Notes: generated from the letters alone by a model not told the origin. A DNA stretch of 12,331 bases from Sulfurovum sp. (GCA_023955225.1 JAGSGJ010000049.1:1-12331); one strand, 5' to 3'. Counted from the first letter of the stretch, positions 1 through 7,002 are shown. Numbers and translations are program-made.

Positions 1-117
1 AAAATGTACTTCTTTTTTTAACTCTTCTGCCTCCATAGAAGTAGAGGTAATTTCTACTTTTTCTGCAAAAAGTGTCTGTGTCAGCATGAGTAAAAGTATT
101 ACTTTCAAAAAATTCAA
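1..117 (-). CDS. lptA: LptA-like periplasmic LPS transport protein (partial, N-terminus only)
   Basis: Only the first 39 codons are present; the rest lies beyond base 1. The visible N-terminus is a signal peptide (MNFLK, a hydrophobic stretch, then a Leu-Phe-Ala cleavage site), followed by EKVEITSTSMEAEE. That matches the start of OstA/LptA proteins, which bridge the periplasm and carry lipopolysaccharide from LptC to LptD. I prefer the TTG start at 117 because it has an AAAGGGG ribosome site 5 bases upstream and gives a normal signal peptide. An in-frame ATG at 159, four bases past the lptC stop, would add 14 residues ahead of the signal peptide and has no clear ribosome site. The position directly after lptC supports the call. 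With so little sequence, the family assignment leans on context. Confidence 0.68.
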   Translation of the reverse strand, partial: MNFLKVILLLMLTQTLFAEKVEITSTSMEAEELKKEVHF

Positions 118-163
118 TATAACCCCTTTGTAAGCTGTTTTAGTTAAACATTGTACCATGATA

Positions 164-676
164 TTACTTGTCTGGCGTATAAAAGACTGTACCGACAGTC
201 GTACCTGTAGCCTTTTTTTCTCGTGTATTATACTCCATACTTTCACCCTCAATCCTATTATGACCTCTCACACCGGTAAAAGGTGATGTGATATTTAAAA
301 TTTCCGTTTTTTTATTATAGATGGCATGTTGTGTTTCATACTTATAGCCACCTTTTTCCTGTAAAACAACATTACCATCCAAATGGAGGGAATCACCTTT
401 AAGTCTAGCTTTATTCGCAGAAAGAGACTCTATCTTGTCACCTAGATATACGATGTTATTTAATGTCAAAACATCTTTATCCTTCACCCCAAACGTAGCA
501 TATGCCCGACTTTTCATATTGTCTGTATCTACCTCTATCAACGTGGTATTTGTAAATTCAACTTCTTTGGTAAATACTTTAGTTGATACGGGTGTATTAC
601 GTAATTTTAGCATGAGGGATCCTGTAATGATCCCAATGATTGCAATGGTCAATATATGTTCTAATTTTATTCCCAT
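164..676 (-). CDS. lptC: LptC-like inner-membrane LPS export protein
   Basis: This is a 170-residue protein with one N-terminal membrane segment (about residues 8-24) followed by a beta-rich periplasmic region. That is the architecture of LptC, the bitopic protein that takes lipopolysaccharide from the LptBFG transporter and passes it to LptA. E. coli LptC is about 190 residues, so the length fits. The body contains motifs typical of the family fold, such as the stretch around KARLKGDSLHLDGNVV (about 89-104) and a later EGESMEYN segment. Sequence conservation in this family is low, so the call rests on topology, repeated beta-strand character and position. The start overlaps the end of kdsC by 10 bp, and lptA follows directly, so the three genes are probably translated from one message. 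Confidence 0.8.
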   Translation of the reverse strand: MGIKLEHILTIAIIGIITGSLMLKLRNTPVSTKVFTKEVEFTNTTLIEVDTDNMKSRAYATFGVKDKDVLTLNNIVYLGDKIESLSANKARLKGDSLHLDGNVVLQEKGGYKYETQHAIYNKKTEILNITSPFTGVRGHNRIEGESMEYNTREKKATGTTVGTVFYTPDK

Positions 677-1164
677 AGCTCCAGATACTTCTCCTCAAGT
701 CCTTCTTTAATGATAAGATGCTCTATCATTTCACGTACAGCACCGTCTCCACCTCTTTTGGTAAGTATCACGGTGGCAATTTTATCTACATAGGCACTTG
801 CATCTCTTGGTACAAATGAAACTTCAGCCGCTTTAAGCATCTGCAGGTCATTGAGGTCATCTCCTATGGCTGCTACATTCTCCATCGTTAGATCAAGTTT
901 TTCTAAGAGTGATTCCAACACCTCTTTTTTGTTGTGTATCCCCTGATGAAAATGTTCTATACGTAACTCTTTCGCACGACGGGCAACGATCTGGGAAGAT
1001 CTTCCTGTGATGATAGCTACCTGCTTACCAAGTTTTCTCCATGAAGCGATAGCTAAACCGTCCTTGACATTGAAAGATTTTATTTCATCACCATGTTCAC
1101 TGTAAGTGATACGACTGTCTGTCATCGTACCGTCTACATCAAGTACAATTAATTCAATGCTCAC
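667..1164 (-). CDS. kdsC: 3-deoxy-D-manno-octulosonate 8-phosphate phosphatase (KdsC, HAD family)
   Basis: KdsC removes phosphate from Kdo-8-phosphate in the cytoplasm, giving Kdo for the LPS inner core. The 165-residue length is typical of these capless HAD enzymes, which work as tetramers. HAD motif I is DVDGTMTD with the two catalytic aspartates at D9 and D11. Motif II is the threonine in ITGRSS (T53). A conserved lysine lies at K79/K80, and motif IV is GDDLND (101-106). The C-terminal RGGDGAVRE stretch (137-145) is a KdsC hallmark that reaches a neighbouring subunit's active site in characterised members. The start codon is GTG, overlapping the hisB stop as GTGA, which suggests translational coupling. 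The adjacent lptC and lptA place Kdo production beside LPS export. Confidence 0.93.
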   Translation of the reverse strand: MSIELIVLDVDGTMTDSRITYSEHGDEIKSFNVKDGLAIASWRKLGKQVAIITGRSSQIVARRAKELRIEHFHQGIHNKKEVLESLLEKLDLTMENVAAIGDDLNDLQMLKAAEVSFVPRDASAYVDKIATVILTKRGGDGAVREMIEHLIIKEGLEEKYLELWE

Positions 1165-1733
1165 AGTACGCCCTTTGTACTTGGTATACCTGCATTTTCA
1201 TTTACTGTAACTGCTCTACGAAGAGCCACAGCAAGTGCTTTAAATGCACCTTCAATAATATGGTGTTTATTTTTACCACGGTTATAGATCAGGTGGAGTG
1301 TCAAAGGAAGATTAAATGCAAACGCTTTAAAAAACTCTTCCACTAGTTCCACATCAAAGTCCCCTACTTTACCACCTATTGGAAGTTCAAATACAAGAAA
1401 CCCACGGTTCGACAGATCTATATCACAAGTGATACTTGCTTCATCCATCACCACTGTTGCATTACCAAAACGTTCTATGCTCTGTACAGGATAGATAGCT
1501 TTTTTAAGTGCTTGACCTATGACGATACCCACATCCTCAACTGTATGGTGGTCATCTATGTGTGTATCACCTGTACAACTCACTTCCATATCGATATGTG
1601 CATGCTTCGTAAAAGCTTCAAGCATATGATCATAAAAACCTACACCAGTGTTTATGTTAGCTTTCCCTGACCCATAAAGGTTAAGTTTGACTGAAATTTG
1701 TGTCTCTTTGGTTTCTCTTGTTACTTCTATCAT
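1161..1733 (-). CDS. hisB: Imidazoleglycerol-phosphate dehydratase (monofunctional HisB)
   Basis: HisB dehydrates imidazole glycerol phosphate to imidazole acetol phosphate in histidine biosynthesis, using manganese ions. The 190-residue length fits the monofunctional dehydratase; there is no histidinol-phosphatase domain. Two pseudo-repeated metal-binding segments are visible: HIDDHHTVED (58-67, ligands H58, H62, H63, E66) and NKHHIIEGAFKALA (155-168, H157, H158, E161). The FYDHMLEAFTKH segment (33-44) and a C-terminal PSTKG stretch are also family features. It lies 17 bp downstream of rlpA and overlaps kdsC by 4 bp, so this lone histidine gene is carried inside an envelope-gene block. No other his gene is in view. 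The identification is secure; the regulatory meaning of its position is not known. Confidence 0.97.
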   Translation of the reverse strand: MIEVTRETKETQISVKLNLYGSGKANINTGVGFYDHMLEAFTKHAHIDMEVSCTGDTHIDDHHTVEDVGIVIGQALKKAIYPVQSIERFGNATVVMDEASITCDIDLSNRGFLVFELPIGGKVGDFDVELVEEFFKAFAFNLPLTLHLIYNRGKNKHHIIEGAFKALAVALRRAVTVNENAGIPSTKGVL

Positions 1734-1750
1734 CTTTTTTCCTACTTTGA

Positions 1751-2560
1751 TTAATTTCTTACGATAAATGCACCCTCTAGGTCATTATTATCTTTAAAGT
1801 CTCGTGCTTCCTGTTCAGATCCAAAGCCCATGAGCCACACCCTATAAAGTGGTGCACCATCTACATCTGAAAAACGTTTGATCACAGGTTTATAACGAGC
1901 ATATCGTCCTGTATATTTACGTTTATATATTTGTGCTCCCTCATGACGTCTGAAGGCACCCACCTGTACCCCAAAGTTTGAGAGGACTATACGTGCTTGA
2001 GTATGGTCTCTTTTCTGTTTGGCGATCGTTGCAGCTGATTCAACTTTTCCTGCAAACCCAAGTACTTCTACAGATACCTTTGCGATTCCTAATCTATCGA
2101 GACCTATCTCTTTACCTGCTCTATAACTACAGTCAATAATACGACCTCTTACAAAAGGTCCTCTATCATTGATACGTACTATGGTACTTTTACCATTTTG
2201 AAGGTTATTGACCTTTACCATGGTATCCATTGGCCATGTTTTATGTGCAGCTGTTCTTTCATGCATATCATATACTTCACCATTACTTGTGTGCTTCCCA
2301 TGAAAGTTTGGTCCGTACCAACTTGAAACTCCATGCATCACTTGTCCGACTTCTACATACGTAGGATGGTATTTTTTTCCCAATACTTTATACGAACGCA
2401 TTGTAGACCTATGTCTGGCTGCACTTGTATATTTGGTAGCTCCCGGTTCTTTCGCCACCTCACGTTTTTGTGAACACCCCGTAAAAAGAGTACTTGCCGC
2501 TAAAATGAGTATCAATAATACAGGGGATACAACTCTCTTCATAATACCTCGGATGTTCAT
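1751..2560 (-). CDS. rlpA: RlpA-like septal-ring lytic transglycosylase lipoprotein (DPBB + SPOR)
   Basis: RlpA is an outer-membrane lipoprotein that, in Pseudomonas aeruginosa, cleaves glycan strands stripped of peptide stems and helps daughter cells separate. A lipoprotein signal ends in the lipobox LFTGC, with the lipidated cysteine at residue 29. A double-psi beta-barrel domain spans about residues 76-168. It keeps the residues matching the catalytic set reported for the P. aeruginosa enzyme: E95 in SNGEVYD, H106 in TAAHKT and D132 in NDRGPF. A SPOR domain, which binds denuded peptidoglycan at the septum, fills about 195-268 and begins GVQVGAF. Two starts are possible: ATG at 2560, with a poor ribosome site, or the in-frame ATG at 2542, preceded by GAGG four bases upstream. 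The shorter form still has a full signal peptide and may be the real one. Confidence 0.92.
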   Translation of the reverse strand: MNIRGIMKRVVSPVLLILILAASTLFTGCSQKREVAKEPGATKYTSAARHRSTMRSYKVLGKKYHPTYVEVGQVMHGVSSWYGPNFHGKHTSNGEVYDMHERTAAHKTWPMDTMVKVNNLQNGKSTIVRINDRGPFVRGRIIDCSYRAGKEIGLDRLGIAKVSVEVLGFAGKVESAATIAKQKRDHTQARIVLSNFGVQVGAFRRHEGAQIYKRKYTGRYARYKPVIKRFSDVDGAPLYRVWLMGFGSEQEARDFKDNNDLEGAFIVRN

Positions 2561-2665
2561 TTATATTTAAGCAGATATTATCACTTTATTTGACTTTGTT
2601 TTTGCTTGATATTCTCATTGTCACGCTGCTTCGGATTATTCGCTTTTAAGCACTGATTCTTAAAG

Positions 2666-3769
2666 TTATTTAGAGACTTTCTCAAATACTGTTTGCGTTA
2701 CAGGAATCACCAACAACACATCTACAGCCAGATACTCATCTGCTAAATGGTTGGATATTTTGATCTCTTCTGCATCTGCTTCATAATATTTTGCAATACT
2801 CTCCAATGTCTCACCCAAGGTAACATTATGTGAGATCATATGAGATTTATAATGCTTTTGAGGTATAGGTTGTTCATAGCGTAGATAAAAAGCATACATT
2901 TTCTCTATGGGAATCGTAATTTTATACAGGGGTTTATCATAAGGTACTAAACCATTTTTCAAACTTCTGTTGAGATTTAAAAGTTTTTCTTCTTTCATTT
3001 TAAGCAGTGTGGCAATCTCTTTTAGTGATGTTCCTGCAAGGACATCAACTTGTATGAGAGGATTTTCGTTGTCATTACTTTTATCGTTACTGAAACCCAA
3101 AGTAAGATTCTCACCTATCATAGCTAGTAGAAGAAGTTTTTTAATGTACTGACGCGTTTCACGAGGCACATACTTCGATCTTTCATCTGTCAATATACTT
3201 AATTCATCTGTTCTTGCACGATTGATGGCTCTGCTGACACACCCCTCACCACAATTGTATGCCATGGCTGCCAGATACCATTTACCAAACTGTTTATGCA
3301 ATTTATTAATATAATGTATCGCAGCAGATGTAGCACTGACGGTATCACACCGTTCATCATAGCTATTACATACAGTAAGATTATAGTGTTTCGCAGTAGC
3401 AGGCATGAACTGCCATAAACCTACAGCTTTTTTGGGAGAGACAGCATCCGTAGAAAAGCCAGATTCAACCATAGCAAGATAGATAAACAGGTCACTCACA
3501 CCATCATCAACAAGAAGTCCCTGCATCGTAGGTAATATCTCTTTACCTCGACGCAAAGAATGTTTATAAAAAGATTTTAGATTTTTTTCATGCTTTGAAA
3601 CAAAAGAGATAAACTCTTCATCATACACATAAGATTCATCTACATCAAATTCATTAAATACATACGTATAGCTAGGGTACTTATGTTCTAATGAGACGGC
3701 ATAAATGCTACTCACACATAGTGTGTACAGAAATAAAATACTTTTAAAATATCTTATAAATGTACGCAT
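2666..3769 (-). CDS. mltD: MltD-like membrane-associated lytic murein transglycosylase (SLT + LysM)
   Basis: This periplasmic peptidoglycan-cleaving enzyme makes 1,6-anhydromuropeptides. After a signal peptide (about residues 1-24) and a helical linker, the SLT domain spans about 85-215. The catalytic glutamate is E102 in AMVESGF, followed by GLWQFMP (117-123) and AYNCGEG (170-176), all typical of family 1 transglycosylases. C134 and C141 could form a disulfide. The C-terminal part holds a recognisable LysM glycan-binding domain (about 313-356) and a weaker, LysM-like stretch at about 240-287. E. coli MltD also carries two LysM domains, but is longer at about 450 residues. There is no lipobox, so the protein is probably secreted or signal-anchored. 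The ATG overlaps the tatD stop by one base (TAATG), and AGG lies five bases upstream of it, so coupling to tatD is likely. Confidence 0.92.
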   Translation of the reverse strand: MRTFIRYFKSILFLYTLCVSSIYAVSLEHKYPSYTYVFNEFDVDESYVYDEEFISFVSKHEKNLKSFYKHSLRRGKEILPTMQGLLVDDGVSDLFIYLAMVESGFSTDAVSPKKAVGLWQFMPATAKHYNLTVCNSYDERCDTVSATSAAIHYINKLHKQFGKWYLAAMAYNCGEGCVSRAINRARTDELSILTDERSKYVPRETRQYIKKLLLLAMIGENLTLGFSNDKSNDNENPLIQVDVLAGTSLKEIATLLKMKEEKLLNLNRSLKNGLVPYDKPLYKITIPIEKMYAFYLRYEQPIPQKHYKSHMISHNVTLGETLESIAKYYEADAEEIKISNHLADEYLAVDVLLVIPVTQTVFEKVSK

Positions 3770-4539
3770 TAGAACCTAAAAAGTCTTTCAGCATTTTGGG
3801 TACTTAACTTTTCTATCTCAAGAGTACTGAGTGATGAGAGTTCACCCATTTTCTCTGCTACAAAAGTGGTATAACTTGGCTCATTTCTTTCTCCACGATG
3901 CGGATGAGGCGTAAGATACGGTGCATCCGTTTCTATAAGTAATTTGTCTTGAGGAATTTTAGGATAGACATTGATGAGTTTTTTTGCATTTTTAAATGTC
4001 AATACCCCACCGATACCATAATAAAAATTCTTTTTAGAGAGTTTTAGCAAAGACTCATCTGCATTGTAGCAATGCAATACTCCTCCTTCTTCCCCCGCAT
4101 ATTCATCAAGTAAGGCAAGACAATCAGCACTGGATTCTCTGATATGTACTATCAATGGTTTTTGCAGTTCTTTTGCCCAAAGTATCTGATCTATAAAAAC
4201 TTCTTTTTGCAGTTTTTTTTCTGCATCAATTTCATCTTGTAATTCTGGTAATCTAAAATAATCCAATCCGCATTCACCAATAGCAACACACTTAGGATGA
4301 GTAACAAATTGTTCCAAATAGGTTTTATCATAATGAGAAGCATCATACGGGTGAACACCTACAGCAAAATAAACACTCTCATACAGTTCAGCTAAATCAA
4401 CAGCCCTTTGCAGAGTCTTCGGGTCGGCACCTGGTATGATAAATTTTTCCACACCTTTGAGTTTGGCATTTTCTAAAACTTTTTCTATATCATCATAATA
4501 TCGTTCATCATCCAAATGACAATGTGTATCTATTAACAT
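3769..4539 (-). CDS. tatD: TatD family metal-dependent hydrolase / DNase
   Basis: This is a cytoplasmic TIM-barrel metal-dependent hydrolase; characterised TatD proteins are 3'-5' exonucleases linked to DNA repair and quality control. The 256-residue length is normal. All the expected metal and active-site residues are visible: H6 and H8 in THCHLD, H63 in GVHPYD, E89 in IGECGLDY, H132 in VHIRES, H156 in LHCYN and D205 in ETDAPYLTP. The start is supported by an AAGG ribosome site eight bases upstream and an extended -10 promoter at 4564-4569. It is the first gene of the minus-strand block and overlaps mltD by one base. The exact biological substrate cannot be read from sequence. The name follows the family and says nothing about Tat secretion. 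Confidence 0.95.
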   Translation of the reverse strand: MLIDTHCHLDDERYYDDIEKVLENAKLKGVEKFIIPGADPKTLQRAVDLAELYESVYFAVGVHPYDASHYDKTYLEQFVTHPKCVAIGECGLDYFRLPELQDEIDAEKKLQKEVFIDQILWAKELQKPLIVHIRESSADCLALLDEYAGEEGGVLHCYNADESLLKLSKKNFYYGIGGVLTFKNAKKLINVYPKIPQDKLLIETDAPYLTPHPHRGERNEPSYTTFVAEKMGELSSLSTLEIEKLSTQNAERLFRF

Positions 4540-4562
4540 AAACTATGCCTTATTTTTTGAAA

Positions 4563-4572
4563 CATTATAGCA
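4563..4572 (-). promoter_or_regulatory. Putative extended -10 promoter for tatD and the envelope block
   Basis: Read on the minus strand, TGCTATAAT (a TGn element directly before a perfect TATAAT at 4569-4564) lies 25 bases upstream of the tatD start. Transcription would begin near 4557. No good -35 box is seen, which is normal for extended -10 promoters and for sigma70 promoters in Campylobacterota. It faces away from the Hpt gene promoter about 40 bp off. Confidence 0.6.
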
Positions 4573-4578
4573 AAATTC

Positions 4579-4612
4579 TTGTTTTTCACGTATATTTCAA
4601 CGCTACTATAAT
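4579..4612 (+). promoter_or_regulatory. Putative sigma70 promoter of the Hpt gene
   Basis: A perfect TATAAT at 4607-4612 lies about 49 bases upstream of the Hpt gene ATG. The upstream -35 region is weak (TTTTCA at 4583-4588, spacing 18) and sits in a T-rich stretch. Transcription would start near 4619, giving a leader of about 40 bases. Divergent to the tatD promoter. Confidence 0.55.
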
Positions 4613-4660
4613 ATTAAATAAGCTATAGTTAATCATAAATTATAATTGAGAAGGGCGTTT

Positions 4661-5386
4661 ATGGCTGCATTAACCATCTTATCTATCTTTATTCTTATCA
4701 TAGGTTTAATTATTTTTCTTGAATATAGAAATGAAAAAAAATATCAAGAAAAAAGACGTAAACAGCGTCCAACACAAGATCGAAGCAGACAAAGCACCCC
4801 TCCAAAAGAAGCTGCTCCAAAACCTAGACGAGAACCCAAACCAGAACCCAAACCAGAACCCAAACCAGAACCAATTCCAGAACCAATTCCAGAACCAATT
4901 CCTGAACCAATTCCTGAACCAATTCCTGAACCAATTCCTGAACCAATTCCTGAACCAATTCCTGAACCAATTTCTGAACCAACGCCTGAACCAACGCCTG
5001 AAGCAACGCCTGAGCCTAAACCAGAAGCACCTAAAGAAACAAAAAAATTACCTGAAGCAAACTATCCTCAGTTTACGCATGTACGTCTAGTAGAGATGGG
5101 ACTTTCAGATGAAGAAGCAAAAGAATTTGTAGCTGAGCTTATCCCACAACTTGAAGTAGAGATTCCTCTTATAGAAACAGCGATACAAGGCGGAGATTTT
5201 AATAAAATGGAACGCTTAACACACGGGATCAAAGGTTCAGCAACCAACTTGGGTACGGGTGGAGTCTCAGACCTTTTGGTTGAGTACAATACGTATTTAA
5301 AATCGGGAACAGATATTGATATAGCCAAAGCGTATTTGGAACATCTCGTACGCTATACCAATGAGCTTAAAGCACAATATACCTAG
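4661..5386 (+). CDS. Membrane-anchored Hpt (histidine phosphotransfer) domain protein with Pro-Glu repeat stalk
   Basis: I chose the ATG at 4661 because GAAGGG lies five bases upstream. An in-frame TTG at 4646 would swallow that ribosome site. The resulting 241-residue protein has four parts. A single hydrophobic helix (about 3-20) is followed by a very basic segment (23-36), which predicts a cytoplasmic C-terminus by the positive-inside rule. Next comes a stalk of sixteen 4-residue units (58-121, mostly EPIP, EPKP or EPTP). The C-terminal part (about 137-241) is a helical Hpt domain, with the phosphoacceptor histidine at H188 in THGIKGSATNLG. Hpt proteins relay phosphate between response-regulator receiver domains in phosphorelays. 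No kinase or regulator is adjacent, so its partners are unknown. The stalk resembles TonB's periplasmic linker in composition, but no TonB C-terminal domain is present. It converges on recN. Confidence 0.88.
   Translation: MAALTILSIFILIIGLIIFLEYRNEKKYQEKRRKQRPTQDRSRQSTPPKEAAPKPRREPKPEPKPEPKPEPIPEPIPEPIPEPIPEPIPEPIPEPIPEPIPEPISEPTPEPTPEATPEPKPEAPKETKKLPEANYPQFTHVRLVEMGLSDEEAKEFVAELIPQLEVEIPLIETAIQGGDFNKMERLTHGIKGSATNLGTGGVSDLLVEYNTYLKSGTDIDIAKAYLEHLVRYTNELKAQYT
4832..5023 (+). repeat. 12-bp tandem repeat, 16 units, coding for the EPxP stalk
   Basis: Sixteen head-to-tail 12-bp units lie in frame in the Hpt gene. Three GAACCCAAACCA-type units are followed by eight GAACCAATTCCN units, then five diverged ones. 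Six consecutive units at 4892-4963 are identical (GAACCAATTCCT). Because the period is a multiple of three, unit gain or loss would change stalk length by four residues without shifting frame. The low complexity also leaves other frames open on both strands, but those are not genes. Confidence 0.97.
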
Positions 5387-5396
5387 TAAAGAACGA

Positions 5397-5417
5397 TTTT
5401 TGGGCAAAGCCCAAAAA
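5397..5417. other. Inverted repeat (9-bp arms) between convergent genes
   Basis: TTTTTGGGC, a three-base loop AAA, then GCCCAAAAA form a perfect 9-bp stem just past the Hpt gene stop. On both strands the T run is on the 5' arm and the A run on the 3' arm. The transcript therefore lacks the U tail of a canonical intrinsic terminator. It may still block or stabilise convergent transcripts of the Hpt gene and recN. Confidence 0.45.
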
Positions 5418-5455
5418 GTCTACGCTAACGCTAAGTTAACTTTAGAAGTCAGCTC

Positions 5456-5474
5456 ATGCGAGCAATCGCATTTT
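5456..5474 (+). terminator. Possible intrinsic terminator of the Hpt gene
   Basis: A 6-bp stem (ATGCGA / TCGCAT) closed by a GCAA tetraloop of the GNRA type is followed by three more T residues, overlapping the recN stop codon. The U tract is short, so termination strength is uncertain. In the minus direction the same hairpin has no U tail. Confidence 0.4.
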
Positions 5475-7002
5475 ATGCTCTTAACTTCTTGGCAAACTCC
5501 AATGCCTCATCTGTAGGATTTTCTCCTGCGATAATCCTTGCTATCTCAGACACACGTGTTACATCATTTAATACTTCTACCTTACTATTTTTCCCTACTT
5601 TTGTTACCACAATATGTTGCCCCGCTTTTGCTGAGAGATGCGGTTGATGAGAGATTGCAAAGACTTGATAGACTGATGAGAGTTTATGTATCATCTCTGC
5701 TATCGCGATAGATTCATCTCCACTGACATTTGCATCTATTTCATCTAGTATGAGTACACCCTGTTTACTCTTATCTGAAGGAATCGTCGTTGCCATAAGC
5801 GCCAAACGTAGACGGTTAAACTCTCCACCACTAAATGTGGCTGTTTTTGAAGACCCAAGCATTACTTCTACACTATCCATTCCACTTTGGGTTAAAGCGT
5901 CAGAGGAGAATTCAAAAGTAAGTGCAGGAAGTTTTAGTGTTACCAGATACTCTGCTAAATATTTTTCTAACTTCTTTGCTTCTTTTTGGCGTGACTGAGA
6001 AAGTTTTGAAGCGATGATATTTAGTTCTGAAAATTCCAAAGCTAAAAATGACTCCAACATACTCTTATCTTTTTCTATGTTCTGGTATCCAGAAAGTTCT
6101 TTCTCTTTGGCTTCTTTATAGACTAAAGCCTCTTCGATGCTTCCATAACGGCTTTTCAGTGTTGTAAGGTCACCAAGGCGATCCAATACCTCTTCTACAT
6201 CTACCTCTTCAAGTTCATCTGCGAGATTTTCTGTCTCTTCAAAGTCAGCACGAAGCTGATTCATCGCATCCGTAAAGACAGACCCATCTTTATCTAAAAG
6301 TCTATAGACCTCTTCAACACTTGTTTCCAAAGCAAAAATATCTGTAGCACTTGAAAGAGCCTCTTTGATCTTGTCTATACGTGAGAGTTGTTGTTTTACC
6401 TTAAGTAATTCGTCTTCTTCACCTATTTGTGGGTTGATAGAAGCTATTTTTTCTACTTCATACATAGCATACTCTATCAGCTCCGCAAGCTTTGCTTCAT
6501 CTTCTTTTATCTTTGAGAGCTGTGAAGCTTTTTCTTTATAATTTTTATAACGTTTTTTGTACTCTTTCAAGAATGCTTTAAACGTTTTGTCTTTTGTCAA
6601 AAGCTGTGTATCTATCATCCCTAAAAGTGTTTCAGATTCAAAGCCACCTCTGTCACGCACAGACAGATATTTTACATAAGGCATAAACATTTCACCCAAT
6701 ACTTTTTTAGAGATATTTTGTCCATCAATGAAGTAACGAAGCTTCTCTTTTTTAAGTGTTTTTACCGTCAGATCATTTTCGAGTTCATATGCATCACTCT
6801 CTAACCCAAGTGGCTTAACTAAGTTCATTTCACACAGTGCTGCTGCACCTTGCGTACTGTACCCAAAACTGGAGAGTATCGCAGACATGAGTACAGACTT
6901 ACCGGCTCCACTGGGTCCGGTTAAAACAACCAATCCACTCTCAAACTCCAACTCTACTTCATCAAAGGTAACAAGATCACGCAGATATAATCGTTCTATC
7001 AA
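5473..7002 (-). CDS. recN: DNA repair ATPase RecN
   Basis: RecN is an SMC-like ATPase that acts at double-strand breaks during RecA-dependent repair. The 509-residue length is shorter than E. coli RecN (553) but, as I recall, is usual for Campylobacterota. Walker A is GPSGAGKS (29-36). The ABC signature is FSGGE (390-394), and Walker B is LILDEID with D420 and the catalytic E421. A charged, mostly helical region between them (about 140-340) forms the coiled-coil arms. An AISHQPHL segment near the C-terminus provides the switch histidine. The start codon is TTG at 7002, overlapping the nadK stop as TTGA, with a GGGGTGA ribosome-binding stretch about seven bases upstream inside nadK. The pairing with nadK is common in bacteria and suggests co-expression. 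Confidence 0.95.
   Translation of the reverse strand: MIERLYLRDLVTFDEVELEFESGLVVLTGPSGAGKSVLMSAILSSFGYSTQGAAALCEMNLVKPLGLESDAYELENDLTVKTLKKEKLRYFIDGQNISKKVLGEMFMPYVKYLSVRDRGGFESETLLGMIDTQLLTKDKTFKAFLKEYKKRYKNYKEKASQLSKIKEDEAKLAELIEYAMYEVEKIASINPQIGEEDELLKVKQQLSRIDKIKEALSSATDIFALETSVEEVYRLLDKDGSVFTDAMNQLRADFEETENLADELEEVDVEEVLDRLGDLTTLKSRYGSIEEALVYKEAKEKELSGYQNIEKDKSMLESFLALEFSELNIIASKLSQSRQKEAKKLEKYLAEYLVTLKLPALTFEFSSDALTQSGMDSVEVMLGSSKTATFSGGEFNRLRLALMATTIPSDKSKQGVLILDEIDANVSGDESIAIAEMIHKLSSVYQVFAISHQPHLSAKAGQHIVVTKVGKNSKVEVLNDVTRVSEIARIIAGENPTDEALEFAKKLRA

Noticed and set aside
4646..4660. TTG start for the Hpt protein 15 bases upstream
   Set aside because: It would place the GAAGGG ribosome site inside the gene and has no site of its own. 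The ATG at 4661 is better on both counts.
4824..5006. Antisense open frame of about 60 codons rich in Val-Leu-Gln over the Pro-Glu repeat, and a second plus-strand frame there
   Set aside because: Both are products of the 12-bp repeat, which keeps several frames open. Their low-complexity translations match no protein pattern, while the Hpt frame continues into a real domain.
4832..5023. CRISPR-like array
   Set aside because: The units are 12 bp, contiguous and without spacers, and they encode a protein stalk.
5068..5328. Minus-strand 86-codon frame opposite the Hpt domain
   Set aside because: It lies wholly inside a well-supported coding region, has no ribosome site and shows Ser/Pro-rich shadow composition.
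4661..5386. TonB protein
   Set aside because: The membrane helix and Pro-Glu stalk resemble TonB, but the C-terminal domain is Hpt, with HGIKGSA, and no ExbB/ExbD genes are adjacent.
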